A stretch of 64,000 nucleotides of DNA from Mytilinidion resinicola. Its lineage: Eukaryota > Ascomycota > Dothideomycetes > Mytilinidiales > Mytilinidiaceae. A model generated the notes under the pieces. That model saw only the letters and a program-made list of their open reading frames with translations, was not told the origin of the DNA and did no database searches. Of the stretch, positions 13,000 to 26,539 are shown piece after piece (the first letter of the stretch is position 1; every line of letters begins with the position of its first letter). The stretch covers positions 27,499-91,498 of the forward strand of contig NW_022985441.1 of NCBI RefSeq assembly GCF_010093595.1. The letters are read 5' to 3'. The position numbers and the translations under genes are program-made.

Positions 13000-15900
13000 T
13001 ATACGTGCATATATATAGTTCTGTTCTTAGGGTATAGCTATATAAGTCGGCTGGCTGTATAGCCAGCTTTTCCGTTGCTATCTCTCTAGCTATAGAGAGG
13101 TAGGGTAGAAGGTCTGTCTAGTGTAGAAACTATTACGAAACGGCTTTATTTCCCTTATAGTCTTTATACAGCTGTATATATATTCTTATTCTAGCCTTAA
13201 AAAATATATTACCTCTACTATTACAGTATTATTTATAGTGTATTACTATATACTTTAGAGACTATAGTATATACCCGCAGGGGCACGCAGGTAAAGGGTA
13301 ATTAGGCACCCTTATACGGTGCAGGTATATATTAAGCCCTATATATTCCGTTTATAAAAGCGTAATAATTAAGCTTTCTACTTTTATAAGCTTATAGTAT
13401 TTAGTTACCTAATTCTTATTCTATTTTATATTAAGGGCCGGCGTAGAAGGGCCCTTTTATTTCTTTCTATAGGCCTTCTATTTATCCCTCCACCTTTCCT
13501 TATATACTTCCTATATTGCTCCTTATTTTAAAAGCTTATATAAGTTGTCTAACTACCCTTTATACCTTAGGGCTAGTGCTATAGCCTTAACCGTAAGCCT
13601 TTTTAGTATATTACGCCGGCTTAGCTTATATTTAGGCGTTTTTCTAGGCTTATAGTATCTTCTAATAGTATCTCTAATAGTGCGGTATATAGTTTTAATA
13701 TACTCTCTAGCCTGGCCTGCGCGTGTATAGTCCGAGTATACTACTGTAAGTTCCTCTAGCTTAAGCCTTAGAAAAGGGTAAAAGGTTTTATATTTAAGCG
13801 TTTTAATATCTATTATCTTATACGCCCCTGCAATAGTATAGAAGAAGTAATTCTAGGCTATTTTAAGTTGTTTAATTTTCGCTTTACTAATTTATTCCTT
13901 TATACCTAGTATTAGAAACTAGGTAGTACACCTATATATAAGAACCGGCCTAATAACTGCTAAGTATATATACCGTGTTTTTTAGAAGCTTGCGCTCTAT
14001 ATTAATACTATTAGCTGTATAAGGGCTTCTATTTATACTATAGCCTTTTCCTTTATAATATATATATACGGGCCCTATTTAAGTTTAGAATCCACCTAAA
14101 CTCTAAGTATATAAAGCTCTATAATTAGGCCCTCTATAAAGCCCTAGATATTTACTATAGCCTTTATATTTACTATATTTAAACGGCGCCTTATAAAGTA
14201 TATAAGGTAATACTTATCCGGGGCAAATACTATACTATACTTCTTCGCCCACTCCATGCACTATATATGCGTACTTTTAATTACCCTGCAGTTTTCTTCC
14301 GTACTTCTACTAAATATAAGGATATTAGTATTATTTATAAACCTGTAGGCTATTATATTACCTTTTTATAGTACTAACAGGAGCGTGCTTATAAAAAATA
14401 AAAAGAAAATTAGTAAAAGTAAGAATTCTTATAGTATACCTATATTAACTAGAATAGTTTTAGCAATATATCTTCTAATAGAGAGTTTTATAGTTCGGTC
14501 CTATAGGAATAATACTATAAATTAGACTATCTATTCTAGTATATATTAGACCTGTAGGTTATATATTATTTTTTTATAAAATACTTTATTAAAGGCCCCT
14601 AAAATATCTAGGCTAAAAAAAAAGGTAATAAGGTAAAAGTTGCCCTTTTATATAGTTTATATTTATTCTATAAAAAGTTCTAGTGCTGTCTATATAGATT
14701 GTTTAGGCCTTGCGCCTATTTAGCTTAGTAGGAGCATGCCTTTCTCCTCTGCTATTTTAGATAGTTTTCGTGCTATAATACGTTTAAGCAGCTTACCTAC
14801 TATTTCCAGCAGTATAATTAGCCTATACCACTTCGCTATATTATAAAATACTTTTTAAGGCTTATATAGTACTACGGTAATTAATTTTTTATACGGCTGT
14901 AGGTGGTGCCCTATATATATACACCTAGTAAAAAACCTAGCTAGCGTTAGTACTAGCTATATTTTATATTTTTTAAGAATTCTGTTAGTTATCTTTATAA
15001 TACCCGGGGCCTTATCCGGGGCTATTTTTATTAGCGCGGAAAGGATATTTTCTACTATAATATTTTATAAGAACTTATATAGCTCTAGGTATTAGTATTC
15101 TTTAATATTAGAAAGGTCTACCTCTATAAAAGGTAGGAAAAACTATTCTATAAGTATTTAGGCCTTAGTTTTATTATCTATATAGAGCGTTGCGTTGTTA
15201 GGCCGTAAAAAAAAGGGGAATTAAGGCGGTGGCCGTAGTTTTTTTCTAATAGTTCTGCCCTATTTAGCTAGCTTCTATACGCTTTTCGGATCCGATATAA
15301 TCTTATCTACTGCGTGGCGCTATACTTTTATACTTTTTTTGCGTATAGCCCTCTTCTTTCTATTATACTATACTCTGTACGAAATCTAGTCCTCTACTAT
15401 TTTTAATAAGCGCTAGGTTCTATAGGTCCGCCTTATCTCCTATACTTTTTTAGTGCACTCTATTAACTATACAGGTAATACTTATTTTAACAGCTTTATA
15501 AGTAGTATAGTTTCGTCTATTATAGCTTATATATACTTATATAGGCGGTATATAAATATATTAAGATCTTTCTCCGTCTCCTGTAGGTTATTCTAAGTTT
15601 CTAGCTTATTTAGCCGTATTACTAGGTTCTTTTATACTTTTTTCTATACTATATCCTTCTACAGCCTACGCTGCAGGGGTTCGGCTGCCTTTAGTAGTAA
15701 GATATTAAACTCCGTATATATAGGCCGGTAATTAGAGTTGCAGTTCTATTCCTTTTATACTCTAGAGGAAATTATTCGTTCTATTAGCTACCCTATTATA
15801 AATATAAGGTTAATTATAGACTATAATATTCCTTTTACCTATATTTCTAGCCCTTTTTCTATAGCTAGGTCTATGCCTGCTTCGCGCGTAATATAGAGGA

Positions 15901-18200
15901 GCTCCTCTGCTTATTTCTTAATTTATATAACTTAAACTCCTTCCTATAGCGGATAGTATAGGTTTATGTCTCTAATAAGAATATATTCCGCTTTAGTATT
16001 ATTTAGCAGTAGAGGTAGTTCCTATATAATACTATTAGGGTTCGGGTTATAGATATTATAAATATAGATCCTTTCTCCCTCTATATAAAGGAAAAAGGTG
16101 TTAAGATTTAGTAAGTAGTGTATAACTAACTACTTATTAATATCTAGTTATTTATTAATATATATACAGGCTTTTATATATTCCTCTCCTGCGTATAGTA
16201 AATAGTATAACTTTATTATATACGTTATATACACTATATGCCCCTGCCTCTACCCGCGTAGGTTTTTCTATAGTTTTTATATAGCTAGTACTATAGGTTG
16301 CAGGCTGGCGTTCTCCGCCTTTTTAAGGAACTTTTTCTAAGTTATTAAGTTCTTATAGATATTATACTATATAATAGTAAAGTTGTTTAATTGTTCTAAT
16401 ATTAGCTTATCTTAGTGTCCTCTTGTTATTTCTTAGCTTGCCCGTTGTCTACCTAGGTCCTTTACTTAGCGTGGATTTATTAGTTGGCTAGGTTGTTTTA
16501 TAATAATAGTATTTAAACCTCTCCGCTTAATATTAGCTAATCGCCTCCGCTATATATAGTTTATATAGCTAGCTATAATAATACTTCCGGCAGCGTAGCT
16601 AATTAGTTAGGTCGCGTAAATTAGGCGGGCTATATTCTACTTCTAATTCTAAATACCTTATTAATAGCGGGCTAGTTCTTATCCGCTATAAGCACCTTCT
16701 TCGGCCGCCTAGGTTTAGGTCTCTTTAAGGGTGCAGGTATAGTAGAAGCCGTGGATGCTATAAAGTCTATAAAGAAGGGCTTCTCTACTTATATCTCGAA
16801 CTTCTCTATATATTACACCCTTTTCTTTAGAGCTATTTTCCTTACGTACTATTATTTATTATATAACTGCGCTTGGAATATATATAGTTTATTGCGCTTT
16901 ATAGTATATTAGTATAGTATTGTCTATTTTTTATTAAGGGCCCTTTACTAGGCCCCCTTTTAAATAGTGTATTTAGCACTATATAACAGGTGGTTTCTAT
17001 TATAGTTTACGTATTTCTTAATAGTCTTATCCGGGCATACTTTTATATTATGCTCGCCTGTATATACTATATATTTAACATTCTTTTTACAGTACCTTAT
17101 AATATGCCTATAGCCTTGGCAGTTAAAGTACTATATAGCTGCAAATCCTGCCTTATACCTTAAGGTATCGAGTATATAGCCTTCCTAAGTAATAGTATTA
17201 TTAATAGTATTATTTACTATTACTTCTATTTATACGCCTATAATAGCTAAGCTTGCACGCTATACTAGGTTTACCTGCGCTGTAGTAATAGCTGCCTTAT
17301 TCTTCTATATAATCTTATTAATTATAAGTTCTAGGTTATAGGTTACGTTGTTTTCTATTATATCTTTCTATAGACTTAGGTTGTTAAAATCTATCTCCTT
17401 AGGCACGCTGTGTACTTTAATAAGCACCGTAAGCGTGCGTATAGTAGCGGAGGAGCCTAGAATAAAAACCTAATCCTTTTTCTTTAGAAAGGCGTTTTTC
17501 GATAGCTTATCCGCGATAATTGCCTTAATATCACCACTTTATAGCTTTCTAATGCTACTAATCTTTATAGTTTCCGGCTTTTCCGCCGCTTATAGCTTTT
17601 TTATAATATAGTTATTCGTGTATATTATATTAGCCGCTTGCTAGGCATTGTTTTTAATATAGATATTGATTTTATAGAGGTTGTTTATTACATCCTATCT
17701 AATTCTCGCGTTCTGTCCAATTTATATAGCTTACCTAATTTATATTACTATCGGGGCCTTCGCTGCTGCAGCTATATATATTTTATTTCCTTAAGCTTTT
17801 AGCTCGCTAATACTCTTCCTTATATCCTTTATTTCCTTTATTAGTTCTTTCTATAGCGCGTTTTTCCGTTCGTCTATAGTTCTTTATATACGGTGGAGTT
17901 CTTCCTTAGTATCTATAAGTCCGAAGAATACGTTATTAATACACGCGACTATAGCCTAAAAGAAATCTATACTAATAGTATTAAGGGGCTAACTTTATAG
18001 GGCGCTTTATATATATTATACTTTATTAAGTGCGCTTATAACGCTTCTATACGTGTTAAGGGGCTTTTAGTTATATTATTATTATAGGTGTTATTATTAT
18101 TATTGCGAGTGCAATCTAAAGTTAGAGGTTGCAGGAAAGATTTAACCTACTATAATACTACTACTACTACCCGGAGGGCTTTATAATTATATACGATTGC
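13000..18200 (-). mobile_element. RIP-mutated LINE, minus strand
   Basis: On the minus strand a degenerate CCHC knuckle reading YFNCQGYRHIIRYC occurs near 17,130-17,065, fitting the first (gag-like) ORF of a Tad-type LINE. Further along the same strand, near 15,035, is an APDKAPG block, the N-terminal reverse transcriptase motif seen in the plus-strand LINE as well. Reverse transcriptase-like sequence continues down to about 13.4 kb. The region between (about 16.6-15.3 kb) is where an endonuclease domain should lie, but it is too degraded to mark. All frames are broken. Confidence 0.55.
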
Positions 18201-18229
18201 TCTAAGTGCCTTAAAAAGCCTATTAGAAC

Positions 18230-21200
18230 TCCCTTTAGCTTCGATTTCTAACGGCTTATTAGGACGACTGCATTATATTTTATTACCTAAACTATATAGA
18301 ACTAATCTATTTCTATATACTAGAAATTGGAAAATATAACCTAATACTAGGATAGCTATAGCTATATAAGCACCGCGTTAGAATTAATTGTAATAACTAA
18401 TAGCTGCTCTTCCGCTCTTTCTATTGCCAGGCTTATTACCTGTATAAACCTGCAGATATATTCTAATATAATAATAATAAGGACTTTAGCTAGAAGGCTT
18501 ATAGCAAAGCCCCTTACTTAATAACTAAATACTTCTGTTTTTAATAGTTAAGCCTGCGTATATAACACTAACATAACTACTAGCTTCCTAAGATAAACCG
18601 CTAGCTAAATAAACCTAAACCTAAACCTAAACCCGAATTAGAATTAGAACCTAATATAGAACCTAATATAGAGCTAGATATTTATCTGCTTAAGGTAGAG
18701 ATATTAACCCGATTAGCCTAATAACCTAATTATAAAAATTTTGCTATTACTATTACTAATATTAATAAGGCCTTAGCTAAGAAGAAGTACACTAACCTAG
18801 TAATAAAGGTTCCTGTGGAATACTATCCGTTTTTAAAGAACTTCTTCTGCTAAAAGGCTAATAAGCTGCCTAATTACTATATATATAATTATAAAATTGT
18901 CCTAGAAAAAGGAAAGTAACCTAGGTTTAGCCTGCTATATAGTATATCCTAGAATAAACTAAAGGTGCTCTAAAAGTACCTTAATAATAACCTTGCAAAA
19001 GGGTTTATTCACGCTAGCTTATTGCCTATTACCTTTCCTATTATCTTTATTAGGAAACTAGGAGAAGGTTTATAATTCTGCGTTAACTACTAAGCACTAA
19101 ACGCGGTAACTATTAAGAACTATTATCTAATTCCTTTAATCTAAGAGACTCTAGCCTAACTTAGCAAGGCTAAGTACTATACTAAGCTTAATATTATCTC
19201 GGCGTTTAATCGCTTATAGATTATAAAAGGAAATAAATAGCTAATAGCCTTCCGGACACGATATAGCCTATTTAAATACCTAGTTATACCCTTTAGACTA
19301 GCTAACGCCCCTAGTATATTCTAGCACTATATAAATAATATACTCCGCCTATACCTAGACGTATTCTGCACCGCGTATATTAATAATATTCTAATATATA
19401 GTAAAAGCTTTAAGGAACACCAGCACTATATAAGGCCAGTTCTTAAGGCCTTAGAAAATACAGGACTGCAACGTAATATTAATAAATATAAATTCTACTA
19501 GAGTAGTATTATATACCTAGGGTATATAATAACAACTAACGGAATTAGTATAGACCCGAATAAGATTAATAATATCTATAACTAGGAGACCTCTTATAAT
19601 ATAAAGAACGTACGGGCCTTTATAGGATTTGCCAACTTCTACTAATAATTTATTAATAATTTCTCTAGGTTAGCTGCACCCTTAATTGCCCTTATAAAGA
19701 AGGGCGTGTAATTCCAATTTAATAATACCTGCAAGGAAGCATTTAAACGCCTTAAAACAGCTTTTATAACTGCCCTAATCCTCTGCTACTTTAACCCGGA
19801 TCTACTAATAACTTTTAAAGCTAACTTATCTAACTATATAAACGCCGGAATTCTATTATAGATAGATAAATATAGAGTTCTATAACCTGTAGCCTACTTC
19901 TTTAAGTAGCTAAACCTAGCTAAAAATAACTATAAGATTTATAATAAGGAACTCCTAGTAATTATCTAATATTTTAAATAATAGCGCCCTAAGCTAGAGG
20001 GTGCTGCACTTCTAATCTAGGTTTTTAGTAATTATAAAAACCTGCAGTACTTTACTACTATAAAATAGCTTAGCTACCGGTAAGCCTATTAGGTAGAGTA
20101 CCTGTCCCGCTTTAACTTTATAATTATATATTAACCTAGCAAGTTTAGAAAAAAGCTAAACGCCTTAACCCGCTGTATATAAAATATACCCGCACAGAAA
20201 GAAGCCTAAGCAGCCCGAAACTAGACCTTATTACGCCCTAAATTATTCACCGAGTTAAACCTTATAGAAACTAATTGCATAATTTAAGAAATTATTAAAA
20301 AAAAGTACCTAAACAATAAATTTATATAAAAAGTCCTAGAGCTAATATAATCTAAAACCCGACGTTTAAAAAAGATTACCTTAAGCAAATATAAAGTCCG
20401 TAATAATAAACTATTTTACTATAATTGCCTTGCAATTTCTAACTATAATAAACTAAAGATTAAGCTCCTTTAGTATATATATAATTCACCTATAGGCAGC
20501 TATCTAGAGTACGGAAAAACTTTTAAAATCCTCTAGAGAGAATACTACTAGCCCCGGATATTTAAGATAATCCGCTAATATATAGCCTATTATTATACCT
20601 ATTACTATATAAAGGCTTTAAAAGAAAAGTATAACAGCTTTCTAAAGCTACTACCGGTTCTACTGCGCTGCTAGTAAGATGTTTTAGTTAATTTTATTAT
20701 AGATCTACCTAAATCTAAAAGCTGTACTAATATTATAGTTATAGTAAATTGTCTAAGTAAGTATTAATATATTATTCCTTATAAAACAATTACAGCTTAA
20801 GCTACTACTAACCTGTTCTACCGGCACGTTTAGGTGCACTATAGCCTTCCTAATATATACGTTTCTAACCGAGGATTATAGTTTATTTCCGCGTTTTAGG
20901 ATAAACTATATAGACAACTACAAATTAAAGCCTAACTATTATTAGCCTTCTACCCCGAAATAGATAGCTAGACGGAGAAGGCAAATTCTATACTAGAATA
21001 AGTCCTCCGGGCCTATATAAATTACTAGTAAGATAACTAGGTAACCTAGCTGCTGTTAGCTTAATTTAAAGCAAATAATATAAAATCTAAATTAACTATA
21101 GTAACACTATTTATTGCTGTTATAGGATAGAACCCTTAAATAGGCTTTAAACCCTCTATAGGAATATAGCACCCTTCCTATTAAACGCTATAAGCCTGCA

Positions 21201-22030
21201 AGGCTAACTAGATAATTAATAAGATAACTAATATTAAACAATTTATTTATAAAGAGATAACTTAGGTATAAGCAATATAGGAAAAGTTTGCTAACCGTTA
21301 GTATACTAGTGTACTGTTCTACTGCGTTAGCGATAAAGTCTAGCTAGACGCCTAAAATATCCGTATAAAATAAAAGTCTAAAAAGCTTAACTAGAAGAAC
21401 CTTAGAAAGTTTCTAATTATATAAGTAGTTTTACTATATACCTATTAATTGGGCCTGCCTAATATAATAAAGATCTACTCTATTTTCTATATCTCCCTTC
21501 TATAGCCTGCTGCCCCGTTTTTAGATTACTTTCCTAGCTAAGAAAACTCTTTTTCTAAACCTATTAAGGTTAATAGTAAACCGGAGTACTATATTAACTA
21601 TATTAAAGACCTCTGCTTTAACTAACGCCGGAAGCAATATAAATACCTTATTAAATAGACTGGCTATAATAAGTTATCCTAGAAGCCTGCTTTAGAGCTT
21701 AAAGATATAACAGCTACCGCCGATTATTATCGCCGGCACCCTAATATACCTAAGCCACCTAATATATAATTATATAATTATAAGGGCCCTGCGTAGAAGG
21801 CTTCTGCTAACTACCCTAGGGCTATATAACACAACTTTAACGCCTAAAAAACTTAGGTTTAGAAAAGGGGTACTATTATAGTAACTACCTATAATACTTT
21901 ACCTACTATAATTCGCCGATTATATATCTAGTCTAGCTCCTAGTCTAGATTATATCCTAGAACGTAGCCTAGATTATATAACCTAGTTTAGGTTATAGTC
22001 TAGGTTATATACTAAATTATATAGCGTTAT
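18230..22030 (+). mobile_element. RIP-mutated Ty3/gypsy chromovirus relic
   Basis: A complete pol order is readable on the plus strand. Reverse transcriptase covers about 18,800-19,650, with YINNILIYS at 19,375-19,401 where YIDD is expected. RNase H is near 19,790-20,080, a zinc-binding and integrase core near 20,560-21,100, and a chromodomain near 21,600-21,710 (KxTGYNKLSxKP, where x marks Trp codons now TAG). A Pro-Lys/Glu-Leu repeat near 18,610-18,680 precedes the polymerase. The chromodomain places it with the chromoviruses, a Ty3 lineage thought to target marked chromatin. Stops at former Trp codons make it inactive. Confidence 0.75.
21930..22025. repeat. Short palindromic repeats around CTAG and TTATAT
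   Basis: Downstream of the chromovirus coding relic, variants of CTAGATTATAT and CTAGGTTATA alternate in both orientations and could fold into hairpins. It probably belongs to the 3' untranslated part or LTR of the element. RIP has lowered the complexity. Confidence 0.4.
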
Positions 22031-23965
22031 TACCTAATCTTATATAGAGCTCGCGAGCTTATACTATATATATATTCTTCCGGCATATTTTCTTCGCCGG
22101 CGCTCTCGATTTCCTATTCCTTATATAACGTTTTAATTCCCTATATAGTAACGTATTTAGTATCTAATTAAAGCTTCCTTCTAAGCTTTTAAACTCCTGC
22201 TTATAGTACTATTATAATACTAAGTTCCTCTAGTATACTAGTACTGCAGCGTTGTTTTCTAGTTTACTAGCTATAATAGCAGCTAAAGTTTTTTAAAATA
22301 CACCTGTAAAGTTCTTAGAGTAGTTTTTAAAGTAGGCTAGTATACTATTAATTTAAGGCTATAATATAGGTAGGTCTTTTTTAAACTTTTCTAGCTTAGA
22401 AAAGCCCTTAATATACGCTATAGAGTGGAAATTATTGCACTGCTATTTTAGCTTATCTAGGTAAGCTATTCTAGTTTTTCTAAATAGGTTAAATAGAGCA
22501 GTAGGAGCTATAAATAGTTCCTAAAATAGGATTAGAAAGGCTAAGGCACTATATCTAGGTGTAAACTAATAAAAAAAAGGAATAGAAAGGTTTTTTAGGT
22601 AGTTAACTAGTAACTATACGCGGACGTGTTATTAGTTAGCTTTTAGCTCCTAGATTTCCTTAGCTAAAGCTTAGTTTTTTACTTCTAGTTTATAGTAGGC
22701 AGATTCCTATTATTAAATATACTCTTTAGCTGCCTTTTTTAATTAGGTAGCTGCCTTTTCTACTACCTACTAGGCCTATTTAGTTTTAGATTCCCGGACT
22801 ATAGTTACTATATTATTATACTTCTTCTATAAGGATTTATATTTAATTTTTTATTTCTTTACTTTTTTTTCTAGTACTTAGACTATAGTGCAGATGCTAG
22901 CCTATTAGCGCTAAAGGCGGCTAAAATTAGTATTAAGGTAGTTAAAATAAATAAGGTGCTTTTTAAAAAAATTTACTTCTAATAGGTTATTAATAAAAGT
23001 AAAGGCTAATAGTAAGATACTATTAAGAAGCTAAGCTATTTTAGTAGGGTATACTTAAGTAAAAGCAACTATTACGTTAAAATTGCCTAAACTATTCTTA
23101 AGTTTTTTTTCTACTCTAGGCTTTAGAACTAAATCCGGGTTTACTATTTTAGCTCCCTTAATAATATTTCTATATACTATTCTAGGCCTAGTTTTATATA
23201 TAATAGTAACTACTTAGTTATATTAGAAGGTAATAGTTTTATTTTAGAGGTTTATATTAAGGTTATAGCTCTATATATAGGAGCTTATACTAGGAAACTT
23301 ATAGAGTACTTAATTTTTAACTACTATAATAGTAATATTAGTAGTAAAATCCTCTTTTACTTCTATATTACCGGATAGTTCTTTATTATTAGATTTACCT
23401 ATATCCTAGTCCCCTTTTTTTTATTAGTTATATTTAATATCCTAATATATAAAGGGCCTAGAAAGGGAAAAAAGCCTAGCTATAAAGTTAGTAATATTCT
23501 TAAAAAGTATAAAAGTAGAAAAAAGGTTAAAAGGTAATAGTAGATTAGACTTTAAAAACAGTATTACTAGCTGCTTACTAGCAGCTCCTAGGTACTATAC
23601 TATAGAGCTAGATGCTTTAACAGCCTTACTAGATATACCTAAAAAAGTATAGCTAGAATTAGTAGGGTTAACGCCCTTTTTTAGGTCTATTATAGTAATA
23701 GCAACCTATTATAATAGGTAAAACAGTAAACTAGGTTTTTAGGTAGCTAGGATTACTAAATATAGTTCTTATAAAAATAGTAGATATTATAAAAGGTATT
23801 ATAAAGTATAAAAACTTAATAGGTAAATAGTAATTAGAAAAGGTTATATTGCTATACTATAGAAGTTATAATATAAAGAAAAAAAAAAGGTTAAAAGTAT
23901 AGCTACTAGAAGTAGGTTCCTAGCGCGTTTAGCGCTAGCTACTAGTGCGCCCTTCTAATTATTAT
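22030..23965. other. AT-rich retroelement-derived DNA, unassigned
   Basis: This stretch is heavily mutated and stop-filled. On the minus strand between about 22,700 and 22,200 the broken frame is hydrophilic and vaguely gag-like (Lys/Leu-rich, no zinc knuckle found). It could be the missing gag of the minus-strand gypsy element, displaced by nested insertions, but I cannot show that. Confidence 0.35.
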
Positions 23966-23972
23966 ATAACTA

Positions 23973-26029
23973 TAGAGGTTCCCTTTAAAAGTTTCTGCCA
24001 CGCTAAAAAATATAGCTTAAGCCTTAATACGCTACTAAACGCCACTAGCTCGGTATATAACTATATAGCTACTTAATAACCTTTTCTACTCCCTCTAAAA
24101 CTTATATATTTAGTATAGCTCTACTAGTTTAATAAGTTTAGTTCGCTGCTACCCTAGTAGCTAAGCGCGTATAGCGCGGCGCGCTAGGTAGGCTATATAG
24201 CAGCTCCGTTTGTATAGCTAACGGGTTATTTTCTGCAGATATAAACCTAACTGTATAAGTATTCGTTTTCGAAATTTTGGCAGGGTTTTACTCTATTTTT
24301 AATGCCCTGCTAGTCTTAAAGATATTAGGGCCACCTAGGCGCTCTGCCTCTATACGTTCCTTATATTTCTTTTTCCTTAATACAGCCTTTAGTAATTGCT
24401 TAGCGTTCTTAGCATTTTTATTAGTGCCCTTATTATTATTAACATCTACCTAGTTATTATCGTCGTTGTCGTCGTTATTATTATTATCGTTGTCGTCGTC
24501 GTCGTCGTTGTTATTATTGTTGTTATTATTATTATTATTATTATTAATATCTGCCTAGTTATCTAGGCGCTTTAAATAGTAAGTCTTTTCTATAGCGCCC
24601 TTTCTATACTTATTACCGCCCTTAAGCCTAATTATTTCTTAGATATATTATAGAATCCGTTAAATCTAGGCCTAGCAGCGCTATTGCTCTATATTCTTCT
24701 AGCTCTGCCGCTACTGCTTATCTTTTTATACTCTAGACTTTGGCGCGCCCTTTTTTATAGTTATGCGCTTAAGGTAAGGCTAGGCAGGCTCTATTGCGTT
24801 AAGATCTAGGGAATTTACAACCTAGAAAAGTTATTAGACCTTAGCAGCGGCGTAGACAGTTGCTTAATAATAATATATATGCGCAGGAGCATAATATTCC
24901 TATATAATTATACCCTATTAATCGCGCGCGCAACGCTAGGTAAATAGAATAAGCTTCTTCTCTAAGATCTCCTTTTTATAGCAATACTAATTAACGCCTA
25001 TTCTACTGCCTTTTATAAGCTTTCTAGTATCCTGTATAAACTGCTACTTCGGCTTTTTACCTAGGCGGTTGCGTGTTGCCCTAAGGCGTAATAGAGGATT
25101 TTCTAGCTTCTACTCTGCCTGTGTAATAGGCTTAATAGTTTTATTAAGCTTAGTAAGATCTTTATCTACTATAGCGCGTTTAGCCTTTATTTCTAGGTGC
25201 TAGATATAGTAAGGGCCCTTACGATTATAAAAGAAGCAGCCCTAGAATATTAACTCTAAGTATTCTTTCCAGTATTTTTATATTATTATACGCAAGAACT
25301 GTTTATTTAACTAATACTAGATATAATATCCTTTACAGCGCTGGCTAACTATAAAGGCTGTTTTATTGCTCTAAATAATATTTTTCTAGTTTTTAAAAGT
25401 CTAGTATTAATAGTTAAGGCACTACTATAATTATTCCTGCTTTATCTACTTCTATAGCCTAGGTTTCTATATAGGTTTTATCTTCCGCATATTAAGGTAG
25501 CGGCGAAGAATACGCTATATAGTTATAGCTAAGATTCCCACCTCTTCTATAAGCTAGTAAGTATTTAATTCCCTTCCAGCTCTGCTTTTAGTAACTAACT
25601 TCTCTATTTTTGCAATCTTCCTTACGGTTTATATAGTCGGCCGGCTAGAGTAAAGTGCATTTTGCACGTATATATTAAGAACTTTAAGTAATTATTAGGG
25701 GTTCTAGCCGCAATCTATAGCCCTCTTCTAAACGTCCTAAATTATACGCTCTAATATGCTAGTAATAGTAGTAATTTAGTTAAAAGGAATATTTATAGCC
25801 TTAAGCGTAAGGGCTTGCGCTTTTATAGCGTTGTTGTATATAGTATAGTAGTAGACGAGAATTAAGTAGAGTATAAAGGTAATAAAGGGGTTTCTTAGTA
25901 TTAATATAGCGGATTTTTATTAGCGCTAGGCCCGTATAGAAAGGGGCTAGACGGTTTATAGCGTAGGCTAATATCTAGCGTGCGCTATAGCGTTTTTAGC
26001 GCGGCAGAAACTTTTAAAGGGAACCTCTA
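23973..26029 (-). mobile_element. RIP-mutated Tc1/mariner-type transposon relic
   Basis: Inverted ends match over 37 bases with one G/A difference, beginning TAGAGGTTCCCTTTAAAAGT. They are flanked by TA on each side (23,971-23,972 and 26,030-26,031), as expected for the Tc1/mariner superfamily. On the minus strand near 25,830-25,640 a broken helix-turn-helix region resembles Tc1-like transposases: a KAINIPFN segment, then IDCG, then a SSRPTI-type hinge where SGRP is expected. The C-terminal part near 24,400-24,260 is Lys/Glu-rich. The element is 2,057 bp and non-functional. Confidence 0.7.
24456..24545. repeat. Trinucleotide low-complexity tract (GTC/GTT/ATT)
   Basis: Runs of TCG/TTG/TTA triplets would encode an Asp/Asn tract on the minus strand. 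They lie inside the Tc1/mariner relic, just before its Lys-rich C-terminal region. Confidence 0.6.
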
Positions 26030-26107
26030 TACGTAACGTTTTATAACTATAGGTAAATATTACTTATAAAATAAAGGAAAAGGCCGTCTAAGGCCTAATA
26101 GAATACG

Positions 26108-26513
26108 TAGCTAATTAAGCAGCTATTTAAGCGGTTAAGTTGTAAAAATATATATTAGTATACGGTTTAATAAATCGGATAGAGTAGAGCAGCCTAGCTA
26201 ATTCCTAGAAATAGAGATTTAATCTTAGAATAGGTTTTAGTAACAGCTTATAAACTAGGATAGATAACGTAAATAGAAAGAATAAATTAAGGTGTTATAA
26301 ATTAGATAGAGTGGAACGGCCTAGCTAGTTTTAGTATAGAATTTAGGTTTTTAGAATAGAACTAATTCTATACTAAGTTTATAAAACCGGCAGGCTATAT
26401 AAATTAAATAGGCTATATAAATTAGCACTGCGTTAGTTCGAATTAATATAAGAAATAAGCTAAGCCTTATAAAGTAGTTAATAAAAAGAAGTCTAGGGCG
26501 TAGCCTATAATAA
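26108..26513 (-). repeat. 406-bp direct repeat, right copy (probable LTR)
   Basis: This is the partner of 501-906. It lies 78 bp beyond the right end of the Tc1/mariner relic. It differs from the left copy mainly by transitions. If the pair are LTRs of the minus-strand gypsy element, this is the 5' LTR. Confidence 0.6.
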
Positions 26514-26539
26514 AAGTTAATAGTATTCTTAGTTCTATA

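Noticed and set aside
18605..18640. Telomere-like CCTAAA repeats
   Set aside because: Only a few units, the wrong period for TTAGGG, and in frame they encode Pro-Lys repeats inside a gypsy polyprotein.
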